The notes below the pieces were generated by a model, which did no database searches, was not told where the DNA came from, and saw only the letters and a program-made list of their open reading frames with translations. A stretch of 13,774 nucleotides of DNA from an uncultured Veillonellaceae bacterium (lineage in GTDB: Bacteria > Bacillota > Negativicutes > Veillonellales > Negativicoccaceae): assembly GCA_902488965.1 (NCBI GenBank), contig CABTYA010000024.1:1-13774 (forward strand), read 5' to 3'. Positions 1-6,267 of the stretch are shown here, in pieces. The position numbers and the translations under genes are program-made. Numbering within the stretch: position 1 is the stretch's first letter; every line of letters starts with the position of its first letter.

Positions 1-2
1 GG

Positions 3-269
3 GCGGAAGTGGATGCGTACGAAGCGTTGGGCTGCGACCTCAACACGGTGCGCCATGCGGTCTTGCAGGAACTTGTACATATGCAGCGCCAAGGGATCCA
101 TATCGATCGGCGGACGCTGTATACGAAACTGGCGGATCGCAGCTATCGGCCGGCGCTGTTCTTGAGTGCCAACGGTCCGGCGGTTTACTTCCAGCGCGGT
201 GAAATCGCTCCGTCTGCGGAAGGCGCGATTGTCGTTGTTTTGCCGCATGTCGACCAGGCACGCGCCTGA
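3..269 (+). CDS. DUF3298/RsiV-like protein, C-terminal part (5' end outside window)
   Basis: The reading frame is open from base 3 to the TGA at 267-269, so this is the last 88 or so residues of a gene that starts upstream. The GTG at 9 is a possible start, but no ribosome binding site can be seen. The tail reads YRPALFLSANGPAVYFQRGE followed by IAPSAEGAIVVVLP. This resembles the end of DUF3298 domains (as in RsiV and its relatives), where a strand of the type FYLT.dGlvVyF is followed by a YeIAPyAaG motif and a final hydrophobic strand. Proteins with this domain are usually membrane-anchored or secreted, and some are anti-sigma factors that bind lysozyme; the N-terminal part that would decide this is missing. 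The next gene begins 11 bases after the stop, so the two are probably co-transcribed. The family call rests on memory of the motif and is moderate. Confidence 0.5.
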   Translation, partial: AEVDAYEALGCDLNTVRHAVLQELVHMQRQGIHIDRRTLYTKLADRSYRPALFLSANGPAVYFQRGEIAPSAEGAIVVVLPHVDQARA

Positions 270-280
270 GAGACGGTGTG

Positions 281-829
281 ATGATGAATAAACGGTGGGC
301 GGCGCTGGTTGTCGCCGTGATGTGTGTCGGAACGGCGGGGGCGGCCGCACCGGTCGTTGTCGATACGTCGGGACTGCTCACGGTGCAGGACCGGCAGGTA
401 TTGGATTCGATCGTCGAGCATTATGCCGTAGGGACGCGGCCGTTGGCCGAGCGAATGGATGATGCCGAAGATGCGATGGAGGACTATCTGGAACGGCAGT
501 ACGGCGACGACGTCTATGATGTGGATACGCAATTGTCGCGCGGCAGTGACGCACAGGTCACGCTGGTGGTGAGCCGCCGGGCGATGCAGGTCGATCCGCG
601 CCGGTTCACGGACGGGCAACGGGTGGCGGATGCGACGGGGCGTCTTACGGCGGCCGACCGCAGCGAGATAGAGAAGATCCTTGCGGCGGTGACGGCGCGC
701 GGCGGTGATGCCGATGCGGCGGAAGATGCCGTGGAACGCTACTTGGAAGGACGGTACGGGCACGATGTTTACGATACGGATGTCGTGCGCGATGCCGAGG
801 GTTATCGCGTAATGATTACGGCAGACTGA
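281..829 (+). CDS. Small exported protein with an internal duplication, unknown function
   Basis: I do not recognise this 182-residue protein. It opens with a typical signal peptide: MMNKR, a hydrophobic stretch from about residue 7 to 20, and Ala-rich cleavage options near residues 20-23. The mature part is two copies of a module of about 65 residues, at roughly 29-99 and 117-181. Each copy has LT..DR, then a helical stretch, DA.DA.E.YLE..YG.DVYD.D, and a closing beta-like strand (VTLVV; YRVMI). The protein is strongly acidic. ATG 281 was chosen because GAGAG at 268-272 lies 8 bases upstream; GTG 278 and ATG 284 are in the same frame and also possible. It follows the DUF3298-like gene closely and is likely in the same transcript. 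No catalytic motif is visible, and the location (periplasm or cell surface) is inferred only from the signal peptide. Confidence 0.7.
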   Translation: MMNKRWAALVVAVMCVGTAGAAAPVVVDTSGLLTVQDRQVLDSIVEHYAVGTRPLAERMDDAEDAMEDYLERQYGDDVYDVDTQLSRGSDAQVTLVVSRRAMQVDPRRFTDGQRVADATGRLTAADRSEIEKILAAVTARGGDADAAEDAVERYLEGRYGHDVYDTDVVRDAEGYRVMITAD

Positions 830-884
830 GCAACGGAGAGCATGGGCGCTCTGTTTGACGGAACGGGCATTCTTTGTCGGGGAC

Positions 885-913
885 TTGACGGGAACGCCCG
901 TTTTCCGTATAAT
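885..913 (+). promoter_or_regulatory. sigma-70-type promoter of the ileS T-box leader
   Basis: TTGACG at 885-890 and TATAAT at 908-913 are separated by exactly 17 bases. Transcription would start near 920, just before the first paired elements of the T-box leader. It is the only good promoter seen between the upstream genes and ileS. Confidence 0.85.
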
Positions 914-919
914 AGTTGC

Positions 920-1173
920 AATTATCACAGATGAGTCAGCAGACATATATGTGGCAATGGCGAAGAACGAGACGGTATCAATGCGACGTCGGTCAGCGAA
1001 TTCGGGAGAGTGCGAGCCGAAAGCGACAAGCCTGATGCGGATCACTCGGGAGTCGTGTCGCGGCCAAGGCGGCACCGGTCACACGCCGTTATCGTGCCAA
1101 GTGGCGGCCTGTGGCCGTACATGAGGGTGGTACCGCGGGAATCATCTCGCCCCTTAGGGGGGCGAGTTTTTTT
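920..1173 (+). promoter_or_regulatory. T-box riboswitch (tRNA-Ile sensing) upstream of ileS
   Basis: The hallmark T-box sequence AGGGTGGTACCGCGG lies at 1124-1138. Its TGGT would pair with the ACCA end of an uncharged tRNA whose discriminator base is A, as in tRNA-Ile. The Stem I apical motifs appear as AGCGA near 995 and GAGTGCGAGCC at about 1007-1018. ATC at 1042-1044, on the 3' side of Stem I, is my candidate specifier codon; ACTC just after it can pair with GAGT at 933-936. GGCAC 1072-1076 pairs with GTGCC 1094-1098, and CGGCC 1105-1109 pairs with GGCCG 1113-1117 (Stem III position). In the antiterminator, AGGG 1124-1127 pairs with CCCT 1151-1154 and GCG 1135-1137 with CGC 1148-1150. This uses the same bases as the left arm of the terminator. 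Uncharged tRNA-Ile would favour read-through into ileS. The T-box itself is certain; the specifier codon is inferred. Confidence 0.93.
1146..1173 (+). terminator. T-box regulatory terminator
   Basis: CTCGCCCC at 1146-1153 pairs perfectly with GGGGCGAG at 1159-1166 around a 5-base loop, followed by seven T (1167-1173). It is mutually exclusive with the T-box antiterminator and lies 28 bases before the ileS start codon. Confidence 0.93.
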
Positions 1174-1201
1174 ATCCCTGTGTTCAGGGCAAGGAGGAAC
1201 T

Positions 1202-3985
1202 ATGGATTACGGAAAAACATTACATCTGCCGCAGACGGATTTTCCGATGCGGGGCAATTTGCCGAAACGCGAACCGGCGTGGTTGGATTTCTGGCGGGAA
1301 CATGACGTATATCACAAACGGCTCAGCCGTCGTGACGGCGCTCCGAAATTTGTGTTGCATGACGGCCCGCCCTATGCGAACGGCTACCTGCATATCGGCC
1401 ACGCGCTGAACAAGACCATCAAGGACATCGTCATGCGGTACAAGGCGATGAGCGGCTATTGCGCGCCGTACCGTCCGGGCTGGGATACGCACGGACTGCC
1501 GATTGAGCATGCCGTCATCAAAAACGCAGGCCTTGTCCGGGAAAAAATGTCGCCGCTCGAACTGCGGGCGAAGTGCCTTGCGTATGCCAAGGAATTTATC
1601 GAAATCCAAAAGAACGAGTTTATCCGTTTCGGCGTGGCGGGCGACTGGGAGCATCCGTACGTGACGTACGACCCGAAGCTCGAAACGAAGCAGATCGGCG
1701 TCTTCGGCGAGATGGCCAAGAAGGGCTATATCTATAAAGGAAGAAAAGCGGTCTACTGGTGTCCGGTCTGTGAAACGGCACTGGCGGAAGCGGAAATCGA
1801 ATATGCGGACAAAAAATCGATCTCGATTTATGTGAAATTCGCCGCGGTCGATGCGAAAGGAAATCTGCCCGACGGCGTACCGGCGGACAAGGCGTATGCG
1901 GTCATTTGGACGACGACGCCGTGGACCATTCCGGCGAACCAGGCGATCTGCGTCAATCCGGAACTTGATTATGTTTGGGTGCAGGTCGGCGAAGAGTACT
2001 ATCTCATGGCGAAAGAACTGGCCCCGACGGCACTGGCGGAATGCAAGAAGGACGACTATCAAGTGCTTGCGACGGTGTACAAAGGACGCGAGCTCGAAGG
2101 GATGACCTTCCGTCATCCGCTGTACGCCGAACGTGTCGTGTCGGTACTCTTGGGTGATCATGTTACGCTCGAAGCCGGTACCGGTTGCGTTCATACCGCA
2201 CCGGGACACGGGATGGAAGACTTTGACGTCTGCCTGCGGTACGGCAATGTACCGATTACCTGTCCGGTCGACAACAAGGGGCTTTTGACGGAAGAAGCCG
2301 GCCCCGACCTCGTCGGCAAAAACGTCCTCGACGATGCCGATGTCGCCGTGCTGAAACTCTTGGCGGCGGGCGGCAATCTTGTCGGCAAAAAGACGATTCA
2401 TCACCAATACGCCCACTGCTGGCGGAGTAAAAACCCGGTCATCTATCGGGCGACGGAACAGTGGTTCGCCTCGGTCAAGACATATCGCGACGAAGCACTG
2501 CGGGCGGTCGACGCGACACGGTTTATCCCCGAATGGGGACGCAATCGCATGTACGGCATGGTCGCCGACCGGCAGGACTGGTGCATCTCGCGGCAGCGTT
2601 CGTGGGGCGTGCCGATCCCGATTTTCTACTGCGACGATTGCGGCAAGTACGTCGTCAATGACGACACCATCAAGTCCGTGCAGGCCAAAGTCGCCGTCGA
2701 CGGCAGTGACGCCTGGTGGATGTACAGTGCAAACGAACTGTTGCCGCAGGGATTTGCTTGCCCGCATTGCGGCGGGACGTCTTTTACCAAAGAAACGGAC
2801 ATCATGGACGTCTGGTTCGACTCGGGCTCGACGTGGAGCGGCGTGCTCGAAGCGGACGACGCGCAAGCGTATCCGGCCGACCTCTACTTGGAAGGCAGCG
2901 ACCAGCATCGCGGCTGGTTCCAGTCGTCGCTTTTGACCTCGGTGGCGGTGCACGGGCATGCGCCGTACAAAGCCATCCTCACGCACGGCTTTACCGTCGA
3001 CGGCGAAGGTCGCAAGATGAGCAAATCGGTGGGCAACACCGTGGCGTCGCAGGACATCATCAACCAGTTCGGTGCGGACGTGATGCGGCTGTGGGTATCG
3101 AGTGCGGACTACCGCGGCGATGTGCGGATCTCGCCGGAAATCCTGAAGCAGATGAGCGATGTCTATCGCAAGATCCGCAATACCTTCCGCTTCCTGCTCG
3201 GCAACCTGCACGATTTCCATGCGGCGACCGACGCCGTAACGTATGATCGGCTCGAAGAAATCGACCGCTGGGCGTTGGCGCGACTGGAAGAAGTCCGCGC
3301 CGAAGTCGAAACAGCGTATGAAAATTATGAATTTCACGTGCTGTATCACGCCTTGCATAACTTCTGCACGGTCGATCTCTCGGCGATTTATCTCGACATC
3401 GCCAAAGACCGTCTGTATACGGAAGCGGCGAACTCGGCGACACGGCGGGCGGCCCAGACCGTCCTGCGCGAGGTATTGCTCGTGCTGGTACGGCTGATTG
3501 CGCCGGTATTGTGCTTTACGGCGGAAGAAGTCTGGCAGGCGCTGCCCGAAGCGGACAAGGCGGAGTCGGTCCATCTGACGGACTTCCCGAAGGCGCGGCC
3601 GGAATACGCCGATGCGGACTTGCTGGCGCGGTGGAAACAACGGCTGGCCTGGCGCAGCGACGTTCTGCGCGCATTGGAAGCGGCGCGGCGGGACAAGGTC
3701 ATCGGCCATCCGCTCGATGCGACGGTCCATCTCACCGCCGGCGGCGATACCTATGAAGGATTGGCGCAGATGCAAGATCAATTGGCGGCGTTCTTCATCG
3801 TGTCGGACGTGACGCTCACGAAAGACGATCAGGCAACGCTTGACGTCGAAGTCGTCGCGAATACCGATCCGAAATGCGAACGTTGCTGGATGCACTCCGA
3901 AACGGTGGGCGACGCGGCGGATCATCCGACCGTTTGCGCCCGTTGCGCCCGCGTCTTGAAGGAAGAAGAAGCGACACAAGCCTGA
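1202..3985 (+). CDS. ileS: Isoleucyl-tRNA synthetase
   Basis: This enzyme charges tRNA-Ile with isoleucine in the cytoplasm. The protein has 927 residues, a normal length for a bacterial class I IleRS. The HIGH motif is at 64-67 (GYLHIGHALNK) and KMSKS at 605-609. The editing domain shows WTTTPWTIPANQAI and GTGCVHTAPGHGMEDF. The C-terminal zinc ribbon has Cys892, 895, 912 and 915. A second CxxC/CxxC pair (Cys477/480 and Cys520/523) sits between WCISRQRSWG and DIMDVWFDSGS. A further potential site near the editing domain has Cys187, Cys190 and Cys406, but Ser409 where some relatives have a fourth Cys. ATG 1202 has AAGGAGGAA at 1191-1199; the frame stays open upstream only through the T-box leader, so the longer start is wrong. 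The gene is controlled by the T-box before it and closed by the terminator at 4014-4050. Confidence 0.98.
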   Translation: MDYGKTLHLPQTDFPMRGNLPKREPAWLDFWREHDVYHKRLSRRDGAPKFVLHDGPPYANGYLHIGHALNKTIKDIVMRYKAMSGYCAPYRPGWDTHGLPIEHAVIKNAGLVREKMSPLELRAKCLAYAKEFIEIQKNEFIRFGVAGDWEHPYVTYDPKLETKQIGVFGEMAKKGYIYKGRKAVYWCPVCETALAEAEIEYADKKSISIYVKFAAVDAKGNLPDGVPADKAYAVIWTTTPWTIPANQAICVNPELDYVWVQVGEEYYLMAKELAPTALAECKKDDYQVLATVYKGRELEGMTFRHPLYAERVVSVLLGDHVTLEAGTGCVHTAPGHGMEDFDVCLRYGNVPITCPVDNKGLLTEEAGPDLVGKNVLDDADVAVLKLLAAGGNLVGKKTIHHQYAHCWRSKNPVIYRATEQWFASVKTYRDEALRAVDATRFIPEWGRNRMYGMVADRQDWCISRQRSWGVPIPIFYCDDCGKYVVNDDTIKSVQAKVAVDGSDAWWMYSANELLPQGFACPHCGGTSFTKETDIMDVWFDSGSTWSGVLEADDAQAYPADLYLEGSDQHRGWFQSSLLTSVAVHGHAPYKAILTHGFTVDGEGRKMSKSVGNTVASQDIINQFGADVMRLWVSSADYRGDVRISPEILKQMSDVYRKIRNTFRFLLGNLHDFHAATDAVTYDRLEEIDRWALARLEEVRAEVETAYENYEFHVLYHALHNFCTVDLSAIYLDIAKDRLYTEAANSATRRAAQTVLREVLLVLVRLIAPVLCFTAEEVWQALPEADKAESVHLTDFPKARPEYADADLLARWKQRLAWRSDVLRALEAARRDKVIGHPLDATVHLTAGGDTYEGLAQMQDQLAAFFIVSDVTLTKDDQATLDVEVVANTDPKCERCWMHSETVGDAADHPTVCARCARVLKEEEATQA

Positions 3986-4013
3986 TTGCGCAACAGCGAG
4001 ATTCGGAGCATAT

Positions 4014-4050
4014 AAAAGACGACCCGTGGAGATACACGGGTCGTCTTTTT
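4014..4050. terminator. Bidirectional intrinsic terminator between ileS and the convergent repeat-protein gene
   Basis: A perfect 15-bp stem, AAAAGACGACCCGTG at 4014-4028 with its complement at 4035-4049, closes a 6-base loop GAGATA. T-runs flank it on both strands: TTTTT at 4046-4050 on the plus strand and TTTT on the minus strand. It can end ileS transcription from the left and the tetR/repeat-gene transcript from the right. Confidence 0.93.
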
Positions 4051-4128
4051 AGTATGTGCAGGCGCAGCCGCACAGGCCGCACCCTGCCGCCGAGCGTTGC
4101 CGCAGCGGCGGGAGTCGTTGGTATCGCA

Positions 4129-4539
4129 TCATCCGATAGGAAAAGCCGCATAGGGAGGACCGAACGGGTCCTCGGCGTCGGCGGGGTCACGGTCATCGTA
4201 GTAGTGACTGCCGTCGGAGCCGTAAATATTGCCGTCGCCGTCGTTGTAGTAGTAACTGCCGTCGGGGCCGTAGATATTGCCGTAGCCGTCGTCGTAGTAC
4301 ATGCCGTCGGGACCGTAGAGGTTGCCGTCGCCGTCGTCGTAGTAGTAACTGCCGTCGGAGCCGTAAATATTGCCGTCGCCGTCGTTGTAGTAGTAACTGC
4401 CGTCAGGGCCGTAAATCGTACCGTAGCCGTCGTCGTAGTACATGCCGTTCGGCCCGTAGATGGTGCCGCCCGCCGCTTGCGTGAGGCCGCCGGCCGTCAG
4501 GCACAGCGCCAGCGCCAGCACGCCGGCGAGACGTTTCAT
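4129..4539 (-). CDS. Small secreted Tyr/Asp/Gly-rich tandem repeat protein, unknown function
   Basis: The protein has 136 residues. Residues 1-23 look like a signal peptide (MKRLAGVLALALCLTAGG, then TQAA). The only Cys is residue 13, in a poor lipobox context, so signal peptidase I is more likely. Residues 25-118 are six consecutive repeats of 15-16 residues of the form G.IYGPDGSYYYNDGD. They fall into a higher-order unit of 47 residues present twice (25-71 and 72-118). A short acidic, proline-rich tail follows. The repeats combine two or three Tyr with DGDGN and DDG turns; such Asp-rich turns can bind calcium in other proteins, but this is only a guess here. Its ATG overlaps the tetR stop by 4 bases (ATGA), so it is translationally coupled to the regulator and ends before the bidirectional terminator. 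A long open frame on the opposite strand is a by-product of the repeats. I know no named family for it. Confidence 0.75.
   Translation of the reverse strand: MKRLAGVLALALCLTAGGLTQAAGGTIYGPNGMYYDDGYGTIYGPDGSYYYNDGDGNIYGSDGSYYYDDGDGNLYGPDGMYYDDGYGNIYGPDGSYYYNDGDGNIYGSDGSHYYDDRDPADAEDPFGPPYAAFPIG
4186..4467 (-). repeat. Two tandem 141-bp coding repeats (47 codons each)
   Basis: Bases 4327-4467 encode residues 25-71 of the secreted repeat protein and bases 4186-4326 encode residues 72-118. The match can be followed directly: ACTGCCGTCGGAGCCGTAAA starts at 4207 (reading GACTG) and again at 4348 (reading AACTG), an offset of exactly 141 bases. Within each unit there are three shorter 45-48 bp repeats. 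The DNA identity is high enough to suggest recent duplication and possible copy-number change. Confidence 0.9.
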
Positions 4540-5150
4540 GACCGTACGCGCGGATGCAGACTGTCAAGCAGCGTTTCGATGTACTGCTCGATTTGCTCCG
4601 GCGTGATGTATTGCAGGGAGTCGAGCTCGGTGTCGTTGGACTGCAGAATCAGCGGATATTCCAAGGCGGCAAAGAGCTGCAGCGTTTTGATTTCGAGAAT
4701 GTCGTCTTCTTTGATCCCCGTGTACTCTTCGATATTGGCGAGTACCGGTGTCCAGCAGCGACTGTGCAGCAGGTGGATATAGATGAAATAGGTGTTTTCC
4801 TTGGCGTCCGGACCGGCAAATGAAATCGAGCGGTACAGCGCCGGGTGGACGTTCGCCAGCTGGAAGTAGCCGCGCACGAACGAAGCCAGACGTTCTTTCG
4901 GTGATTTGTCCGGCGCTTCCAACCGCTGGACCATGTGTTCAAAATCGTTCATCAAATATTCGATGGCTTCGCCGATCAATTGATCTTTGGAGCCGAAATA
5001 GTAGCGGATCGAGGCGATGTTGACTTTCGCGCGGTCGGCAATGGCTCGCACCGTCGCATGTTTGAATCCTTCTTCACGAATGATATGGGCGGTTTCACGG
5101 ACCATCGTTTCGCGTACACGCACGCCTTTTCCGGTCAGTTTTCGTTTCAT
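4536..5150 (-). CDS. TetR/AcrR-family transcriptional regulator
   Basis: This 204-residue protein has the length and layout of a TetR-family repressor. The N-terminal helix-turn-helix lies at about residues 32-58: ATVRAIADRAKV, then NIASIRYYFGSKDQL. The YYFGSKDQL segment is the family's hallmark recognition-helix end. The rest is a helical ligand-binding and dimerisation domain whose ligand cannot be read from sequence. The ATG at 5150 is preceded by AGGAGGAATT (5151-5160 read on the minus strand), an excellent ribosome binding site. The gene is transcribed away from ridA and shares a control region with it. Its stop overlaps the start of the secreted repeat-protein gene by 4 bases. By the usual rule for divergent TetR genes it probably represses ridA and the LOG gene, its own operon, or both; the palindrome at 5283-5296 is the best operator candidate. 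The identity of the inducer is unknown. Confidence 0.93.
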   Translation of the reverse strand: MKRKLTGKGVRVRETMVRETAHIIREEGFKHATVRAIADRAKVNIASIRYYFGSKDQLIGEAIEYLMNDFEHMVQRLEAPDKSPKERLASFVRGYFQLANVHPALYRSISFAGPDAKENTYFIYIHLLHSRCWTPVLANIEEYTGIKEDDILEIKTLQLFAALEYPLILQSNDTELDSLQYITPEQIEQYIETLLDSLHPRVRS

Positions 5151-5184
5151 AATTCCTCCTCGGGCAGGCCGTCGGTCGGTTGCG

Positions 5185-5204
5185 GTCCGTTGCTCGGAAC
5201 GGAC
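5185..5204 (-). other. Stem-loop in the tetR 5' leader
   Basis: GTCCGTT at 5185-5191 and AACGGAC at 5198-5204 form a perfect 7-bp stem with a 6-base loop. It lies in the roughly 90-base untranslated leader predicted for tetR and has no U-run after it, so it is not a terminator. Its role is unknown; it could be an operator or an RNA structure. Confidence 0.45.
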
Positions 5205-5246
5205 ACGGAAACCGTATGAACCGACAAATCAAATTATTATGAACTT

Positions 5247-5275
5247 ATCTTACCTGTTTTATATTTTGTTTGCAA
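5247..5275 (-). promoter_or_regulatory. Promoter of the tetR/repeat-protein operon
   Basis: On the minus strand TTGCAA (5275-5270) and TAAGAT (5252-5247) are separated by 17 bases. Transcription would begin near 5240, leaving a leader of about 90 bases before the tetR start at 5150. Confidence 0.7.
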
Positions 5276-5298
5276 GTGAAAGCATACATAAGTATGAT
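5270..5298 (+). promoter_or_regulatory. Promoter of ridA and the LOG gene
   Basis: TTGCAA at 5270-5275 and TATGAT at 5293-5298 are separated by 17 bases. Because TTGCAA is its own reverse complement, the same hexamer can also act as the -35 of the divergent tetR promoter. Transcription would start near 5305. Confidence 0.68.
5283..5296. promoter_or_regulatory. Probable TetR operator palindrome
   Basis: CATAC-ATAA-GTATG is a perfect 5-bp inverted repeat around 4 bases. It lies in the spacer of the ridA promoter and overlaps its -10 hexamer, about 130 bases upstream of the tetR start codon. Binding here would block the ridA promoter. The assignment to this TetR protein is inference from position and symmetry. 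Confidence 0.5.
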
Positions 5299-5357
5299 AT
5301 AAACAGAGTAAAGAACAACCGATAGAGAAACGGTCGTAGGAAGAAAGGAAGGATCGG

Positions 5358-5738
5358 ATGGAACAATTGGTCACATCGGCGGCGCCGGCCGCCGTCGGAC
5401 CGTACGCGCAAGGCGTGCGGGCGGGAGATACGGTGTATGTGTCGGGGCAGCTCGGGCTGGATCCGGAGACGGGAACGCTCGCGCCGACGGATACGCAGGA
5501 GTTGATGCAGGCGCTGAAGAATGCCGAGGCGGTATTGCAGGCGGCGGGACTTGTACGGACGGATATCGTCAAGGTGACGCTCTACGTGACGGATATGGGG
5601 CGGTTTGCCGCGTTGAATGAGGTGTACGCGGAATTTTTCGCGGATCATCGGCCGGCACGCAGTGCGGTGGAAGCGGCGGCGCTCCCGAAAGGGGCGGCGG
5701 TCGAAGTCGACGTTATCGCCGCGGGGAGGTCGCGATGA
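5358..5738 (+). CDS. ridA: RidA family reactive imine/enamine deaminase
   Basis: RidA hydrolyses reactive enamine/imine intermediates such as 2-aminoacrylate, made by PLP enzymes, to keto acids and ammonia in the cytoplasm. The 126-residue protein covers the whole family fold. Visible hallmarks are GPYAQGV (15-20), VYVSGQLGLDPETG (26-39), the catalytic Arg101 in RPARSAVE, and Glu116 in VEVDVIA, which matches the conserved Glu near the end of the E. coli protein. ATG 5358 follows AAGGAAGGA (5345-5353). The stop overlaps the next ATG by 4 bases. The gene is divergent from tetR. In Bacillus subtilis the RidA homologue YabJ is encoded beside the purine repressor PurR and has been linked to purine gene control, so its place ahead of a purine operon here may be meaningful; that link is inference. 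Confidence 0.95.
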   Translation: MEQLVTSAAPAAVGPYAQGVRAGDTVYVSGQLGLDPETGTLAPTDTQELMQALKNAEAVLQAAGLVRTDIVKVTLYVTDMGRFAALNEVYAEFFADHRPARSAVEAAALPKGAAVEVDVIAAGRSR

Positions 5739-6265
5739 AAAAGATTGCGGTCTATTGCGGGTCGCGTGTCGGGGCGGCTCCCGTCTATGCCGAGGCGGCC
5801 CGCGCCATCGGGCGTGCGATTGCCGAGGGCGGCCACACGCTGGTGTTCGGCGGCGGCAGAATCGGCCTGATGGGCATTGTCGCCGACACGGTCAAAGCGC
5901 ACGGCGGGCGGACGTTCGGCGTGATGCCGCAGTTTCTGGTCGATCGTGAACAGGCGCATGCGGGACTGGACGAGCTCGTACTGGTCGATACGATGCATGA
6001 GCGCAAGGCGCGGATGATTGCCGAGGCGGATGCGTTTGTCGCGCTGCCGGGCGGCGTCGGCACGCTTGAGGAAATCATCGAGGTGCTGTCGTGGCGCCAT
6101 TTGGGGCTGATTGACGGTCCCGTGTTGATGTACAATGTCGCGGGTTGTTATGATGCGATGCGTCGGCTGTTGGACGATTTGATTGCGGCGGGATTTTTCC
6201 CTGCGGACGAACGCGACTTGTTGCAGGTATGCGACACGGCGGAAGAAATCATTCAAAAATGGTAA
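5735..6265 (+). CDS. LOG family protein (TIGR00730), cytokinin riboside 5'-monophosphate phosphoribohydrolase-like
   Basis: LOG proteins cleave the N-glycosidic bond of nucleoside 5'-monophosphates to give a free base and ribose 5-phosphate; many bacterial members act on AMP or on N6-modified AMP. The 176-residue length is typical. It has a Rossmann-type start (KKIAVYCGSR), the GGG.IGLMG loop (39-47), MHERKARM (87-94), and the signature PGGVGTLEEIIE (105-116) holding the catalytic Arg/Glu set (Arg90, Glu112 or Glu113). The start is ATG 5735 with GGGGAGG at 5723-5729; it overlaps ridA by 4 bases, so the pair is translationally coupled. It lies 148 bases before a purine base permease, which would suit a role in base salvage or nucleotide clean-up. 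The true substrate cannot be told from sequence. Confidence 0.93.
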   Translation: MKKIAVYCGSRVGAAPVYAEAARAIGRAIAEGGHTLVFGGGRIGLMGIVADTVKAHGGRTFGVMPQFLVDREQAHAGLDELVLVDTMHERKARMIAEADAFVALPGGVGTLEEIIEVLSWRHLGLIDGPVLMYNVAGCYDAMRRLLDDLIAAGFFPADERDLLQVCDTAEEIIQKW

Positions 6266-6267
6266 AG

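Noticed and set aside
837..856. Terminator after the duplicated exported protein gene
   Set aside because: AGAGC/GCTCT gives only a 5-bp stem followed by three T interrupted by G; too weak to call.
1010..1201. Extended start for ileS (64 extra residues)
   Set aside because: The extension runs through the T-box leader and its terminator, has no ribosome binding site, and is not part of the IleRS family; ATG 1202 has a strong AAGGAGGAA site.
855..1305. Small plus-strand open frames in the ileS leader
   Set aside because: They lie over the promoter, T-box structures and the ileS start in another frame; codon use and products look random.
1220..3979. 919-residue antisense open frame opposite ileS
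   Set aside because: GC-rich genes often leave the opposite strand open; the product shows no family motif, while ileS is certain.
4186..4467. CRISPR-like direct repeats
   Set aside because: The repeats are contiguous, in frame and coding, with no unique spacers.
3874..4782. 302-residue plus-strand open frame with long Val/Ala runs
   Set aside because: It is the antisense shadow of the minus-strand tandem repeats and the tetR end, crosses a strong terminator and has no start context.
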